Assembly (NCBI GenBank): GCA_022616055.1
Contig: JAKEFM010000359.1
Location: 1 to 37,022 of the forward strand
Source of the DNA: Planctomycetota bacterium
GTDB taxonomy: Bacteria; Planctomycetota; UBA1135; JAKEFM01
DNA: 37,022 bases
Direction: 5' to 3'
Position 1 is the first letter of the stretch, and each line of letters begins with the position of its first letter. The position numbers and the translations under genes were made by a program. Shown here piece after piece: positions 16,301 to 23,259 of this stretch. Under the pieces are notes generated by a model, which was given only the letters and a program-made list of their open reading frames with translations, did no database searches and had not been told where the DNA came from.

Positions 16301-17023
16301 TTGGGGTTGTTCGCCCGCTCGCGCATCCCGCGGTCCCACCTCCTCCTCCTCGCCGCCTCCCTCGGGCTCTTCGCCTACGGGACGGCCTACGTCTGGAGGG
16401 ACAACGAGAGGTTCCGGGAGTGGATCCGCGAGGACGGGCTCGTCGAGTGGCTCACGGTCGCCGGCTTCCTCGCGTGCGCCGTCGTCGCCTTCCGCACGGC
16501 GGCGGCGCTCCGGGCCGAGGGAGGGAGGATCGCCGCGGCGCGGTGCTGGACGCTCCTCGCCCTCGTCCTCCTCTTCGCGTGCGGCGAGGAGATCTCCTGG
16601 GGGCAGCGGATCTTCGGCTGGGAGAGCCCCCCCTGGTTCCAGATCCACAACAACCAGCAGGAGACGAACCTCCACAACCTCAAGTTCCGCCGCTTCGACG
16701 TGAACAAGGTGGTGTTCGGCAAGTTCCTCGCGGTCGTCAACGTCGCCTGGGCCCTCCTCCTCCCGATCCTCTGGCGATGCCTTCCTCCGGTGCGGGGCTT
16801 CGTCCGTCGCCTGGGAATCCCCCTCGCGCAGAACCTCCACATCGCCGTGTGGATCTCGGTGGCGGTCGTCAACCGCTTCTCCACGCGCCGGGTGCCGAAG
16901 GCGCAGGAGCTGCTGGAGTTCATGGGGTCCGTGATGATGCTCGTCATCCTGACCCACCCCCTCAACGCGGAGGACCTCCCCGCGGCGCGTCGAGGCGCCC
17001 CGGCGGGGCCGGCGACCCCCTGA
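16301..17023 (+). CDS. EISWGQ-motif integral membrane protein
   Basis: 240 aa, TTG start at 16301 (a second in-frame TTG is at 16307). About five membrane spans are visible: HLLLLAASLGLFAYGTAYVW, VEWLTVAGFLACAVVAFRTA, CWTLLALVLLFACGEEISWG, VVNVAWALLLPILWRCL and LHIAVWISVAVVNRF. The strongly conserved block CGEEISWGQRIFGWESPPWF...NNQQETNLHNLK recurs in bacterial membrane proteins of unknown function that I have seen near envelope or polysaccharide genes. Acidic, His and Asn residues in that block could form an active site. The next gene, a phosphoglycerol-transferase-like sulfatase, starts 8 bp downstream, which suggests a common envelope role. Confidence 0.75.
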   Translation: MGLFARSRIPRSHLLLLAASLGLFAYGTAYVWRDNERFREWIREDGLVEWLTVAGFLACAVVAFRTAAALRAEGGRIAAARCWTLLALVLLFACGEEISWGQRIFGWESPPWFQIHNNQQETNLHNLKFRRFDVNKVVFGKFLAVVNVAWALLLPILWRCLPPVRGFVRRLGIPLAQNLHIAVWISVAVVNRFSTRRVPKAQELLEFMGSVMMLVILTHPLNAEDLPAARRGAPAGPATP

Positions 17024-17031
17024 AGGCCTCC

Positions 17032-18996
17032 GTGCGCCTCCTCGCGCGCGCGTTGCCGCGGACGCTCGCCCTCGCCCTCGGGGTCGCGCTCCTCTACTGG
17101 GCGGTCTTCGCGGCGCTGCGCCTCGCCTTCTGGCGCGCGTTCGAGGCGAGCGAGGAGGCGCCGTCCTCCGACCTCGCGCGCGCCCTCGCCCTCGGGTTCC
17201 AGTTCGACCTCCGGCTCGCCCTCCTCGTCGCGCTGCCGATCCTCCTCCTCGGCTGGATCCCGGCCCTCGATCCCTCGCGCTCGCGCGGCGGGCGCCGGAT
17301 CTGGACGGCCTACCTCCTCGGCCTCGCGGCGCTCTTCGCGATCGTCTACGCCTTCGACTTCGGCCACTACGACTGGATGCACGGCCGGATCGACGCGACG
17401 ATCTTCGACCACCTCCGGGAGGCGGGGACCGCGCTGCGCGTGGGGTGGGAGAGCTATCCCGTCGTCTGGGCGCTCGCGGGCCTCGCGCTCTTCCTCGGCG
17501 GCTTCGCCTGGGCGCTCCGGCGGTTCGTCCTCCGCCCGCGACCGGAGGAGGGGACGCCCTTCCCCCGGCCGGCGCGTTTCGCCGCGATCGCCCTCTTCGC
17601 CACTTTCTACGCCTGGGGCCTCAACGGGACGGTCCACGCCTACCCGCTCCGGTGGAGCCACGCCTTCTTCAGCCCCAACCCCTTCACCTCCGCCCTCGCC
17701 CTCAACCCGGTCCTCTACCTGGCGGACACGTGGGCCTCCGCCGCCGCCGAGCGCCCCCCGGACGCGGCAGCGGTGCGCGGGCACTACGCCGAGGTCGCCC
17801 GCCTCCTCCGCGTCGACGCCCCCGACCCCGAGCGCCTCACGTTCGAGCGGAGGGTCGTCCCGCCGGCCCCCGCGGGCCGCAGGCCGAACGTCGTCGTCGT
17901 CTTCCTCGAGTCGTTCGGCGCGAACAAGGCGGGCGTCTTCGGCCGCGACCTCGACCCGACGCCGAACTTCGACGCGCTGGCGCGGGGGGGGCTCCTCTTC
18001 CGCCTCTTCTTCGTCCCGAGCCTCCCGACGGGGCGCTCGATCTTCTCCGTGATCACCGGGATCCCCGACGTGAACCCGGCCGAGTCCGCGAGCCGCAACC
18101 CCAAGCTCGTCCGGCAGCGCACCCTGATCAACGCCTTCGAGGGGTACGCGAAAGCCTACTTCTACACGGGGGACCTCGCCTGGGCGAACCTCCGCGGCGT
18201 GCTCGCCCACAACGTGCCGGACCTGCGCCTCTACGAGCAGAAGGACTACGCCTCGCCGCGCAACGACGGGTGGGGGATCTCCGACCTCCACCTCTTCGAG
18301 GAGGCGAACGCGGTGCTGCGCGGCTTCGGGGACCGCCCCTTCCTCGCCTTCCTCCAGACCTCGGGGAACCACCCCCCCTACACGATCCCGGACGACCATC
18401 GGGGCTTCGAGCTCCGCGAGGCGGACGAGGCGGCGCTCGCCCGCAACGAGCTGCGGTCGAACGAGGAGTTCAATGGGCTGCGATTCATCGACCACAGCCT
18501 CGGCCGTTTCTTCGAGATCGCGCGGAAGGAGGCGTACTTCGAGAACACGGTCTTCTTCCTCTTCGGCGACCACGCGAGCCGCGGGCTGAAGGGGGATCCC
18601 TGGGAGGGGATCGGCCTCTCCTCGAAGCACGTCCCCTGCGTCCTCTACGCGCCGTCGCGGTTCCCGGAGGGGCGGACGATCGACACCGTCGTCAGCTCCC
18701 TCGACGTCCTGCCGACGGCGCTCGGCCTCGCCGGCCTCCCCTACACGAACCACACCTTCGGCCGGGACATGCTCGCGCCGCGGGGCGAGGGGGAGGAGTT
18801 CGCCCTCCTGCGGGACGGCCTCGTCGAGCCCGAGTTCCTCTTCTCGGCCCGCGAGGGTCGGCTCTTCCCGTACCGCTCGGAGACGCCGGCGCTCGACGTC
18901 GGGGAGCGCCACCCCGAGGTCCTCGAGCGGATGCGGGCGAAGTTCACGGCGCTCCACGAGACGGCCCGCTACCTCCTGCACCACAACCGCGACTGA
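17032..18996 (+). CDS. LtaS-like membrane-bound phosphoglycerol transferase / sulfatase-family protein
   Basis: About 654 aa from GTG 17032. Five N-terminal membrane spans (to about residue 200) precede an extracytoplasmic alkaline-phosphatase/sulfatase-fold domain. The residues matching the LtaS catalytic set are visible: E293 in VVVFLESFG, the nucleophile T333 in SLPTGRSIFS, and D513/H514 in FFLFGDHASRG; NHPPY and a substrate-loop 'SSKHVPCVLYAPSRF' are also present. Family members transfer phosphoglycerol or phosphoethanolamine from phospholipids to glycans or lipoteichoic acid. In a diderm the likely targets are periplasmic glucans or LPS. The last 31 bp of the gene form the first part of a 41-bp repeat that recurs at 19723, after the toxin-antitoxin-like pair. 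Confidence 0.88.
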   Translation: MRLLARALPRTLALALGVALLYWAVFAALRLAFWRAFEASEEAPSSDLARALALGFQFDLRLALLVALPILLLGWIPALDPSRSRGGRRIWTAYLLGLAALFAIVYAFDFGHYDWMHGRIDATIFDHLREAGTALRVGWESYPVVWALAGLALFLGGFAWALRRFVLRPRPEEGTPFPRPARFAAIALFATFYAWGLNGTVHAYPLRWSHAFFSPNPFTSALALNPVLYLADTWASAAAERPPDAAAVRGHYAEVARLLRVDAPDPERLTFERRVVPPAPAGRRPNVVVVFLESFGANKAGVFGRDLDPTPNFDALARGGLLFRLFFVPSLPTGRSIFSVITGIPDVNPAESASRNPKLVRQRTLINAFEGYAKAYFYTGDLAWANLRGVLAHNVPDLRLYEQKDYASPRNDGWGISDLHLFEEANAVLRGFGDRPFLAFLQTSGNHPPYTIPDDHRGFELREADEAALARNELRSNEEFNGLRFIDHSLGRFFEIARKEAYFENTVFFLFGDHASRGLKGDPWEGIGLSSKHVPCVLYAPSRFPEGRTIDTVVSSLDVLPTALGLAGLPYTNHTFGRDMLAPRGEGEEFALLRDGLVEPEFLFSAREGRLFPYRSETPALDVGERHPEVLERMRAKFTALHETARYLLHHNRD

Positions 18997-19006
18997 CGGC
19001 TCTCCC
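18966..19006 (+). repeat. 41-bp perfect direct repeat, copy 1
   Basis: This copy covers the last ten sense codons of the sulfatase gene (ending LLHHNRD), its TGA stop and 10 bp after it. An identical 41-bp copy lies at 19723-19763. The two enclose a DUF433/DUF5615 gene pair. Base 19007 onward differs between the copies, so the repeat ends sharply. Confidence 0.95.
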
Positions 19007-19064
19007 AGCAGGCATCGTCGGTCGTCCCCCGACCCCAACGGTCCTCCCCCCGAGGGCCGCCCGA

Positions 19065-19070
19065 TACAAT
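19065..19070 (+). promoter_or_regulatory. TACAAT -10-like hexamer before the DUF433 gene
   Basis: TACAAT ends 21 nt before the ATG at 19092, the distance expected for a -10 box with a short leader. It stands out in GC-rich DNA. No matching -35 is visible. Confidence 0.45.
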
Positions 19071-19091
19071 GCCGCGCGAGGCCCGAAGCCC

Positions 19092-19352
19092 ATGCGAGCC
19101 AACGGAGCAAACGAGGACGAACTTCTCAAACGGATCACGGTGAATCCGGCGATCTTCGCAGGGAAGCCGGTCATCCGGGGACGCCGGCTCGCGGTGGAGC
19201 ATGTGCTCGGCATGCTGGCCGCCGGGGACACCCCGCAGGCGCTCCTCGGCGAATACCCCTGGCTCGAGGGGGAGGACATCCAGGCCTGCCTCGTCTACGC
19301 GCGGAGACTCGTGGCCCACGAGCGCGTCGATCCCGCGCTGACGGGCGCCTGA
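19092..19352 (+). CDS. DUF433 family protein, putative antitoxin
   Basis: 86 aa from ATG 19092. The DUF433 core is clear: RITVNPAIFAGKPVIRGRRLAVEHVLGMLAAGDTPQALLGEYPWLEGEDIQACLVYARRL, a small winged-helix-like domain. Such genes are commonly found just before DUF5615 PIN-like genes and are classed as antitoxin-like partners. Here the DUF5615 gene begins 3 bp after the stop, so the two are certainly co-translated. The pair lies inside the 41-bp direct repeat and faces a second DUF433/DUF5615 pair at 20191-20820. The two DUF433 proteins share NPAxxFGKPVIxGxR-like cores but differ elsewhere, so they are not a recent duplication. Confidence 0.88.
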   Translation: MRANGANEDELLKRITVNPAIFAGKPVIRGRRLAVEHVLGMLAAGDTPQALLGEYPWLEGEDIQACLVYARRLVAHERVDPALTGA

Positions 19353-19355
19353 GTC

Positions 19356-19718
19356 TTGAAGGTCCTGCTCGACGCCTGCGTGGGGGGCGGCGTGCGAGCG
19401 GCGCTCGTCCAGGCGGGGCACGAAGCCGTGTGGGCAGGCGACTGGAAAGAGGACCCCGGCGACGAGGCCATGCTCGCCCAGGCGCATCGCGAGGGGCGGG
19501 TCCTCGTCACCCTCGACAAGGACTTCGGTGAGCTGGCGATCGTCCGGAGGAAGGAGCATGGTGGGATCGTCCGCCTCGTGAATCTCTCCTCGTCGGAACA
19601 GTCGGGCGCGTGCGCCGCCGTGCTCGCGCGCTACGCGGCGGACCTCGAGCGCGGGGCGATCGTCACGGTGGAGCGCTCCCGCGTCCGCGTCCGTCCGCCG
19701 GAGTCGCCCCCGGGGTGA
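19356..19718 (+). CDS. DUF5615 PIN-like protein, putative toxin
   Basis: 120 aa from TTG 19356 (MKVLLDACVGGGVRAALVQAGHE). The PIN-like pattern is present: LLDAC at the N-terminus (Asp6), DPGDEAMLAQAHREGRVLVTLDKDFGELA (acidic residues about 46-68) and GGIVRLVNLS. PIN domains bind metal through such acidic residues and many are RNases; DUF5615 members are thought to be toxins of type II pairs with DUF433 partners, but activity is largely inferred. The canonical opening is LLDENL/LLDxxLP; here it is LLDACVG. It ends 4 bp before repeat copy 2. Confidence 0.86.
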   Translation: MKVLLDACVGGGVRAALVQAGHEAVWAGDWKEDPGDEAMLAQAHREGRVLVTLDKDFGELAIVRRKEHGGIVRLVNLSSSEQSGACAAVLARYAADLERGAIVTVERSRVRVRPPESPPG

Positions 19719-19722
19719 CCGA

Positions 19723-19763
19723 CCGCTACCTCCTGCACCACAACCGCGACTGACGGCTCTCCC
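19723..19763 (+). repeat. 41-bp perfect direct repeat, copy 2
   Basis: Identical over 41 bp to 18966-19006, which is the 3' end of the sulfatase coding sequence plus 10 bp. Here the segment has no gene body upstream of it and starts 4 bp after the DUF5615 stop codon. It marks the right boundary of the toxin-antitoxin-like unit. Confidence 0.95.
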
Positions 19764-20190
19764 CGGTAGGGATTCCCCTCGACGAGCCCGGATAGCCGTT
19801 CGGGGCGTGCGGAGAGGCTCCGGGTCGAGGAGGTCGAGGCGCTGCTCCCAATGGAGAGGGCCGGGATCCAGGAGGATTCGCCGGTTCCGAGGGGATCGAC
19901 GAGGGAAAACCTGACCCGTGACGGTCGGAGGAAACGGGAGGTCACCTCCATCCTGAGCCTCCATGAGGAAACAGGACTTCCAGGTTGCGGACTTCGTCCT
20001 CCGGACTCGAGATCCGAAGGGGGCCGGCTCGGGGAGAGGCGGCGGGGGAAGGCGGGGAGGTCGCGCAGACCGACCCAGTCTGCACTTCGCCCCACGGGAC
20101 TGCGGGCCGCCTCCTCCACGACGGCCGAGAGGGACGGGCATCCGCCGCGGCATCCAAGGCGATGCGGGCGACCGGAGTCCTGGGGCCTCC
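19764..20190. other. gap of about 430 bp without a convincing gene
   Basis: Lies between the right 41-bp repeat and the end of the second DUF5615 gene. Short open frames exist on both strands, but none has a recognisable family, good start or consistent codon use. The composition is slightly less GC-rich than in the neighbouring genes. It may be remnants of whatever lay after the sulfatase gene before the insertion events. Confidence 0.5.
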
Positions 20191-20580
20191 CTACGTCGTC
20201 GGTCGGCCCGACTGCGGTCGGCCGAAGCGTCGCGCCCGGCCGGGCTCGAGGATGGTGATCGCCTGCCGGACGGAGGATTCCCCCGCTTGCTTGAGGAAGC
20301 CGACGAGCGCTCGGGCCCCCTCTCCGCGAGCCGGTCCCCTGCGGAACCGCAGGACGACCACCCCTCCGTGGGACTCCGGGGGAAACCGGAGTGGATTTGC
20401 GAAGTCGAGGTCGCCGGAGATCACGACGGCTCCGGCCGCGGTCGCCTCCGCGAGGATCTCTCGGTCCGTCCGGCCGCGCATGCCGAGGTCCCGAACGTCC
20501 CGCGCCTCGAAGCCTCCCTCGCGGAGCGCGACCGCGATGGCTCGGGGGAGCGACTCGTCGATCCAGAGGAGGAGGGTCAA
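20191..20580 (-). CDS. DUF5615 PIN-like protein, putative toxin (second locus)
   Basis: 129 aa from TTG 20580 (MTLLLWIDESLPRAIAVALREGGFEARDVRDLGMRGRTDREILAEATAAGAVVISGDLDFANPLRF). The features are the canonical DUF5615 ones: D8-E9-x-L-P, the DxxILxxA helix, V(I)SGDLDFAN and GGVVVLRFRR. These acidic residues form the PIN-like metal site. It follows the DUF433 gene by 6 bp on the minus strand. Compared with the DUF5615 protein at 19356 it keeps the usual DESLP opening, so it looks the more typical of the two. The C-terminus (RARRFGRPQSGRPTT) is basic and probably unstructured. Confidence 0.87.
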   Translation of the reverse strand: MTLLLWIDESLPRAIAVALREGGFEARDVRDLGMRGRTDREILAEATAAGAVVISGDLDFANPLRFPPESHGGVVVLRFRRGPARGEGARALVGFLKQAGESSVRQAITILEPGRARRFGRPQSGRPTT

Positions 20581-20586
20581 CCCGCC

Positions 20587-20820
20587 CTACCCCGCGCGAA
20601 CCCGGACCTCCTCTCCCCCGAGCAGGCGGGCGGCGTACGCGAGGGCGGCCCGGACGTCTTCGGGTGCGAGGTCGTATTCCCGGCAGACCTCCTCGACCGT
20701 CGCCCCCTCCGAGAGTTCCTCGACGACGGCCGCGACGGGGACCCGGGTGCCGGCGATGACCGGCTTGCCGAAGCAAACGGCCGGATCGACCGTGACTCTG
20801 GGTGCGATCTCCGTGGGCAT
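20587..20820 (-). CDS. DUF433 family protein, putative antitoxin (second locus)
   Basis: 77 aa from ATG 20820. DUF433 signature: RVTVDPAVCFGKPVIAGTRVPVAAVVEELSEGATVEEVCREYDLAPEDVRAALAYAARLL. Expected to neutralise and co-repress with the DUF5615 protein encoded 6 bp downstream. A TAGGAT hexamer on the minus strand (20846-20851) is a possible -10 about 25 nt upstream. Confidence 0.9.
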   Translation of the reverse strand: MPTEIAPRVTVDPAVCFGKPVIAGTRVPVAAVVEELSEGATVEEVCREYDLAPEDVRAALAYAARLLGGEEVRVRAG

Positions 20821-20845
20821 GTCCGTCGGTCAGGGAACGGGGGCC

Positions 20846-20851
20846 ATCCTA
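20846..20851 (-). promoter_or_regulatory. TAGGAT -10-like hexamer before the second DUF433 gene
   Basis: On the minus strand, TAGGAT ends 25 nt before the ATG at 20820. It fits the TA-x-x-AT pattern seen before other genes here. No -35 is evident. Confidence 0.3.
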
Positions 20852-21100
20852 TCGAGGGGCGGAGCTCCCGTCGCGTCACCGTTCCCGATCCACATCCCGG
20901 ACTTCGCCTTGTCCACCGCGGACGGCCTCCTTCGCCGTCCGAGACGGACCGAGGTCCAGGCCGTGCCGAATGTCAGAGAGCCCGAGGGCGATCTCCCGGT
21001 CGACGAGGAGCGGTGGCTCGCCCGCGTGGCGAGGGTGCGGCACCGGCGCGCGAGGTCTACCGGCGAGGGGGGGAGCATCCGGCGCGGGCACCTCGAACTC
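20852..21100. other. intergenic segment between divergent genes
   Basis: About 250 bp between the promoter region of the minus-strand DUF433 gene and that of the helicase gene. A 71-codon minus-strand frame (20876-21091) exists, but it has no recognisable domain and ends in basic low-complexity sequence, so I do not call it. Confidence 0.4.
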
Positions 21101-21108
21101 GTAGAATC
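21101..21108 (+). promoter_or_regulatory. GTAGAATC motif, likely -10, before the helicase gene
   Basis: TAGAAT (21102-21107) ends only 7 nt before the GTG at 21115. If it is the -10, transcription would begin at or next to the start codon, giving a leaderless mRNA. The same eight bases recur at 24246 and 25601. Confidence 0.5.
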
Positions 21109-21114
21109 GATCCC

Positions 21115-23259
21115 GTGGGCCACCGCCTCCTCGAAGGGACGAACGAGCCCCAGCGCCTCGCCATCACCCACGGCGAGGGCCCGCTCCTCGTCCTCGCGGG
21201 CGCGGGCTCGGGGAAGACCCGGGTTCTGACGACCCGGGTCGCCTGGCTCCTCGAGGAGCGGCGGGTCCCCGCCCGCGGCGTCCTCGCGATCACCTTCACG
21301 AACCGCGCCGCGCAGGAGATGAAGGAGAGGATCCTCTCCCTCGTCCCCCGGGACGACCTCTGGGTCTCGACCTTCCACTCCGCCTGCGCCCGGATCCTCC
21401 GCCGCGACGCCGCCGCGATCGGGCTCCCGAACGACTTCACGATCTACGACGAGACCGACCGCGCGGCGCTCCTCCGCGCGATCCTCAAGGAGAAGGACCT
21501 CGACCCCGCCCGGCACCGCCCGGCCGCGGTCGCCGCCACGATCTCCCGGTGGAAGAACGCGATGCTCTCCCCCGCCGACGTCTCGCGCGGGGAGGGCCTG
21601 GAGGGGCGCTCCCTCGCCGCGGTCTTCGACGCCTACGAGCGGCGCCTCCGGGACCTCGGGGCGCTCGACTTCGACGACCTCCTCCTGAAGGCCATCGAGC
21701 TCCTCGAGTCGAGCCCGGAGACCCTCGCCCGCTACCAGGATCGCTTCGAGCATGTCCTGATCGACGAGTTCCAGGACACGAACCCGCCCCAGTACCGGAT
21801 CGCGAAGGCCCTCGCCGGCTCCCGGAAGAACCTCGCCGTCGTCGGCGACCCCGACCAGTCGATCTACTCCTGGCGCGGCGCGGACATCCGCAACCTCCTC
21901 GACTTCGAGCGCGACTTCCCCGGAACCCGCGTCGTGCGGCTCGAGCAGAACTACAGATCGACCAAGCGCATCCTCGCCGCCGCCGACGCGGTCATCCGTC
22001 GCAACCGCCTCCGCAAGGAGCGCGGGCTGTGGACGGAGAACCCGGAGGGGGAAGCGCTCGTCCTCCTCCCCTGCGCGGACGAGAACGAGGAGGCGCGCGA
22101 GGTCGCCCTCCAGGTCCGCGGCCTCGCCGCCTCGGGCCGGAGGCACCGGGACGTCGCCGTCTTCTACCGCGCGAACTTCCTCCAGCGCGCCCTCGAGCGG
22201 GGGCTCCGGGAGGCGGCGATCCCCTACCGGGTCGTCGCGGGGGTGGAGTTCTTCGAGCGCCGCGAGGTGCGCGACCTCCTCGCCTACCTCCGCGTCCTCG
22301 TGAACCCCAAGGACGATCTCGCCGCCGAGCGGGTCGCGGGGACTCCCCCGCGCGGCATCGGGGAGAAGACCCTCCTCGCCCTCGCCGAGCACGGCCGCGC
22401 CCACGGGCTCTCCCTGCGCCAGACCTTCGCCCGGGCTGCCGACGTGCCGGGGCTCGCGGCCCGGATCCGGAGCGCGCTCTCCTCCCTCGACCGGCTCCTC
22501 TCCTCCCTCGAGCCCGCCCTCGACGGGCCGGCGGGCCGGGCCCTCGACGCGGTCCTCCGGGCCATCGAGTACGAGGCGTTCCTGAAGGACCTCGAGTCCT
22601 CGGGGGGAGCCGAGGGGGTCGATCGGGTGGAGAACATGCGCGAGCTCCTCGCCTACGCCCACGACTACGACCGGCGCGAGCCGGAGGGGGGACTCCGCGG
22701 CTTCCTCGCCGAGGTCTCCCTCGTCGCCGACGCCGACGACTACGAGGAGGAGGTCGACCGGGTGAGCCTCCTCACGCTCCACGCCGCCAAGGGGCTCGAG
22801 TTCCCGGTCGTCTTCCTCGTCGGCTGCGAGGAGGGGCTCCTGCCCCACGCCCGCTCCCTCGACGAGCCCGCCGCGCTCGAGGAGGAGCGCCGCCTCTTCT
22901 ACGTCGGCCTCACGCGCGCGCGGGAGAGGGTCCTCCTCACCTACACGCGCACGCGTTCCCACTTCGGCGAGGGGATCACCTCGGTCCCCTCGCGGTTCCT
23001 CGCCGAGGTCCCGGCCGACCTCCTCGAGGGCTTCGAGACGCCGCAGGCGCCCGACGAGGTCGGCGAGTCGCCGCCCGAGTTCGACGGCGATCTCTCGGGC
23101 GGCGACCTCGTCGAGCACCCGCAGTTCGGGCGCGGCCGGGTCGTCGCCGTCTCGGGCCGGGGCGTGAACGCGCGCGCCGTCGTCGACTTCCAGCGGGTGG
23201 GGGAGAAGACGCTCCTCCTCGCCTACGCGCGCCTCGAGCGGATCGGAGCCGCGGGTTGA
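21115..23259 (+). CDS. pcrA: UvrD/PcrA-type superfamily 1 DNA helicase
   Basis: 714 aa from GTG 21115. ATP-dependent 3'-5' helicase of DNA repair and replication restart. SF1A motifs in order: Walker A AGAGSGKT (28-35), AITFTNRAAQEMKER (Ia), VLIDEFQDTNPPQY (II), VGDPDQSIYSWRGA (III), LEQNYRST (IV), TLHAAKGLEFPVVFLVGCEEGLLPH (V) and EERRLFYVGLTRARERVLLTYTR (VI). The C-terminus holds the Tudor-like segment (DLVEHPQFGRGRVVAVSGRG...LLLAYARLERI) known from PcrA/UvrD, which contacts RNA polymerase in some species. Length is normal. The stop overlaps the start of an AAA+ regulator gene (TTGA). UvrD and PcrA cannot be separated by sequence reading alone. Confidence 0.95.
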   Translation: MGHRLLEGTNEPQRLAITHGEGPLLVLAGAGSGKTRVLTTRVAWLLEERRVPARGVLAITFTNRAAQEMKERILSLVPRDDLWVSTFHSACARILRRDAAAIGLPNDFTIYDETDRAALLRAILKEKDLDPARHRPAAVAATISRWKNAMLSPADVSRGEGLEGRSLAAVFDAYERRLRDLGALDFDDLLLKAIELLESSPETLARYQDRFEHVLIDEFQDTNPPQYRIAKALAGSRKNLAVVGDPDQSIYSWRGADIRNLLDFERDFPGTRVVRLEQNYRSTKRILAAADAVIRRNRLRKERGLWTENPEGEALVLLPCADENEEAREVALQVRGLAASGRRHRDVAVFYRANFLQRALERGLREAAIPYRVVAGVEFFERREVRDLLAYLRVLVNPKDDLAAERVAGTPPRGIGEKTLLALAEHGRAHGLSLRQTFARAADVPGLAARIRSALSSLDRLLSSLEPALDGPAGRALDAVLRAIEYEAFLKDLESSGGAEGVDRVENMRELLAYAHDYDRREPEGGLRGFLAEVSLVADADDYEEEVDRVSLLTLHAAKGLEFPVVFLVGCEEGLLPHARSLDEPAALEEERRLFYVGLTRARERVLLTYTRTRSHFGEGITSVPSRFLAEVPADLLEGFETPQAPDEVGESPPEFDGDLSGGDLVEHPQFGRGRVVAVSGRGVNARAVVDFQRVGEKTLLLAYARLERIGAAG

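Larger units (their letters stand above)
19007..19763 (+). mobile_element. 757-bp unit carrying a toxin-antitoxin-like pair, bounded by 41-bp direct repeats
   Basis: The segment from the end of repeat copy 1 to the end of copy 2 carries a promoter-like hexamer, the DUF433 gene and the DUF5615 gene, and nothing else of note. Because copy 1 preserves the sulfatase C-terminus and copy 2 is an orphan fragment of that same coding end, the simplest reading is insertion at the 3' end of the sulfatase gene with duplication of 41 bp. There is no integrase or transposase gene in the unit and no obvious terminal inverted repeats. Mechanism is inference; 41 bp is long for a transposon target duplication and more like an attachment site or recombination by short homology. 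Confidence 0.6.

Noticed and set aside
19942..20157. Minus-strand 71-codon frame in the gap after the 41-bp repeat
   Set aside because: No recognisable domain, a basic low-complexity start, and no ribosome site.
20876..21091. Minus-strand 71-codon frame between the second DUF433 gene and the helicase gene
   Set aside because: A middle stretch (LLVDREIALGLSDIRHGLDLG) looks protein-like, but start, end and family support are absent; it may be a decayed remnant.
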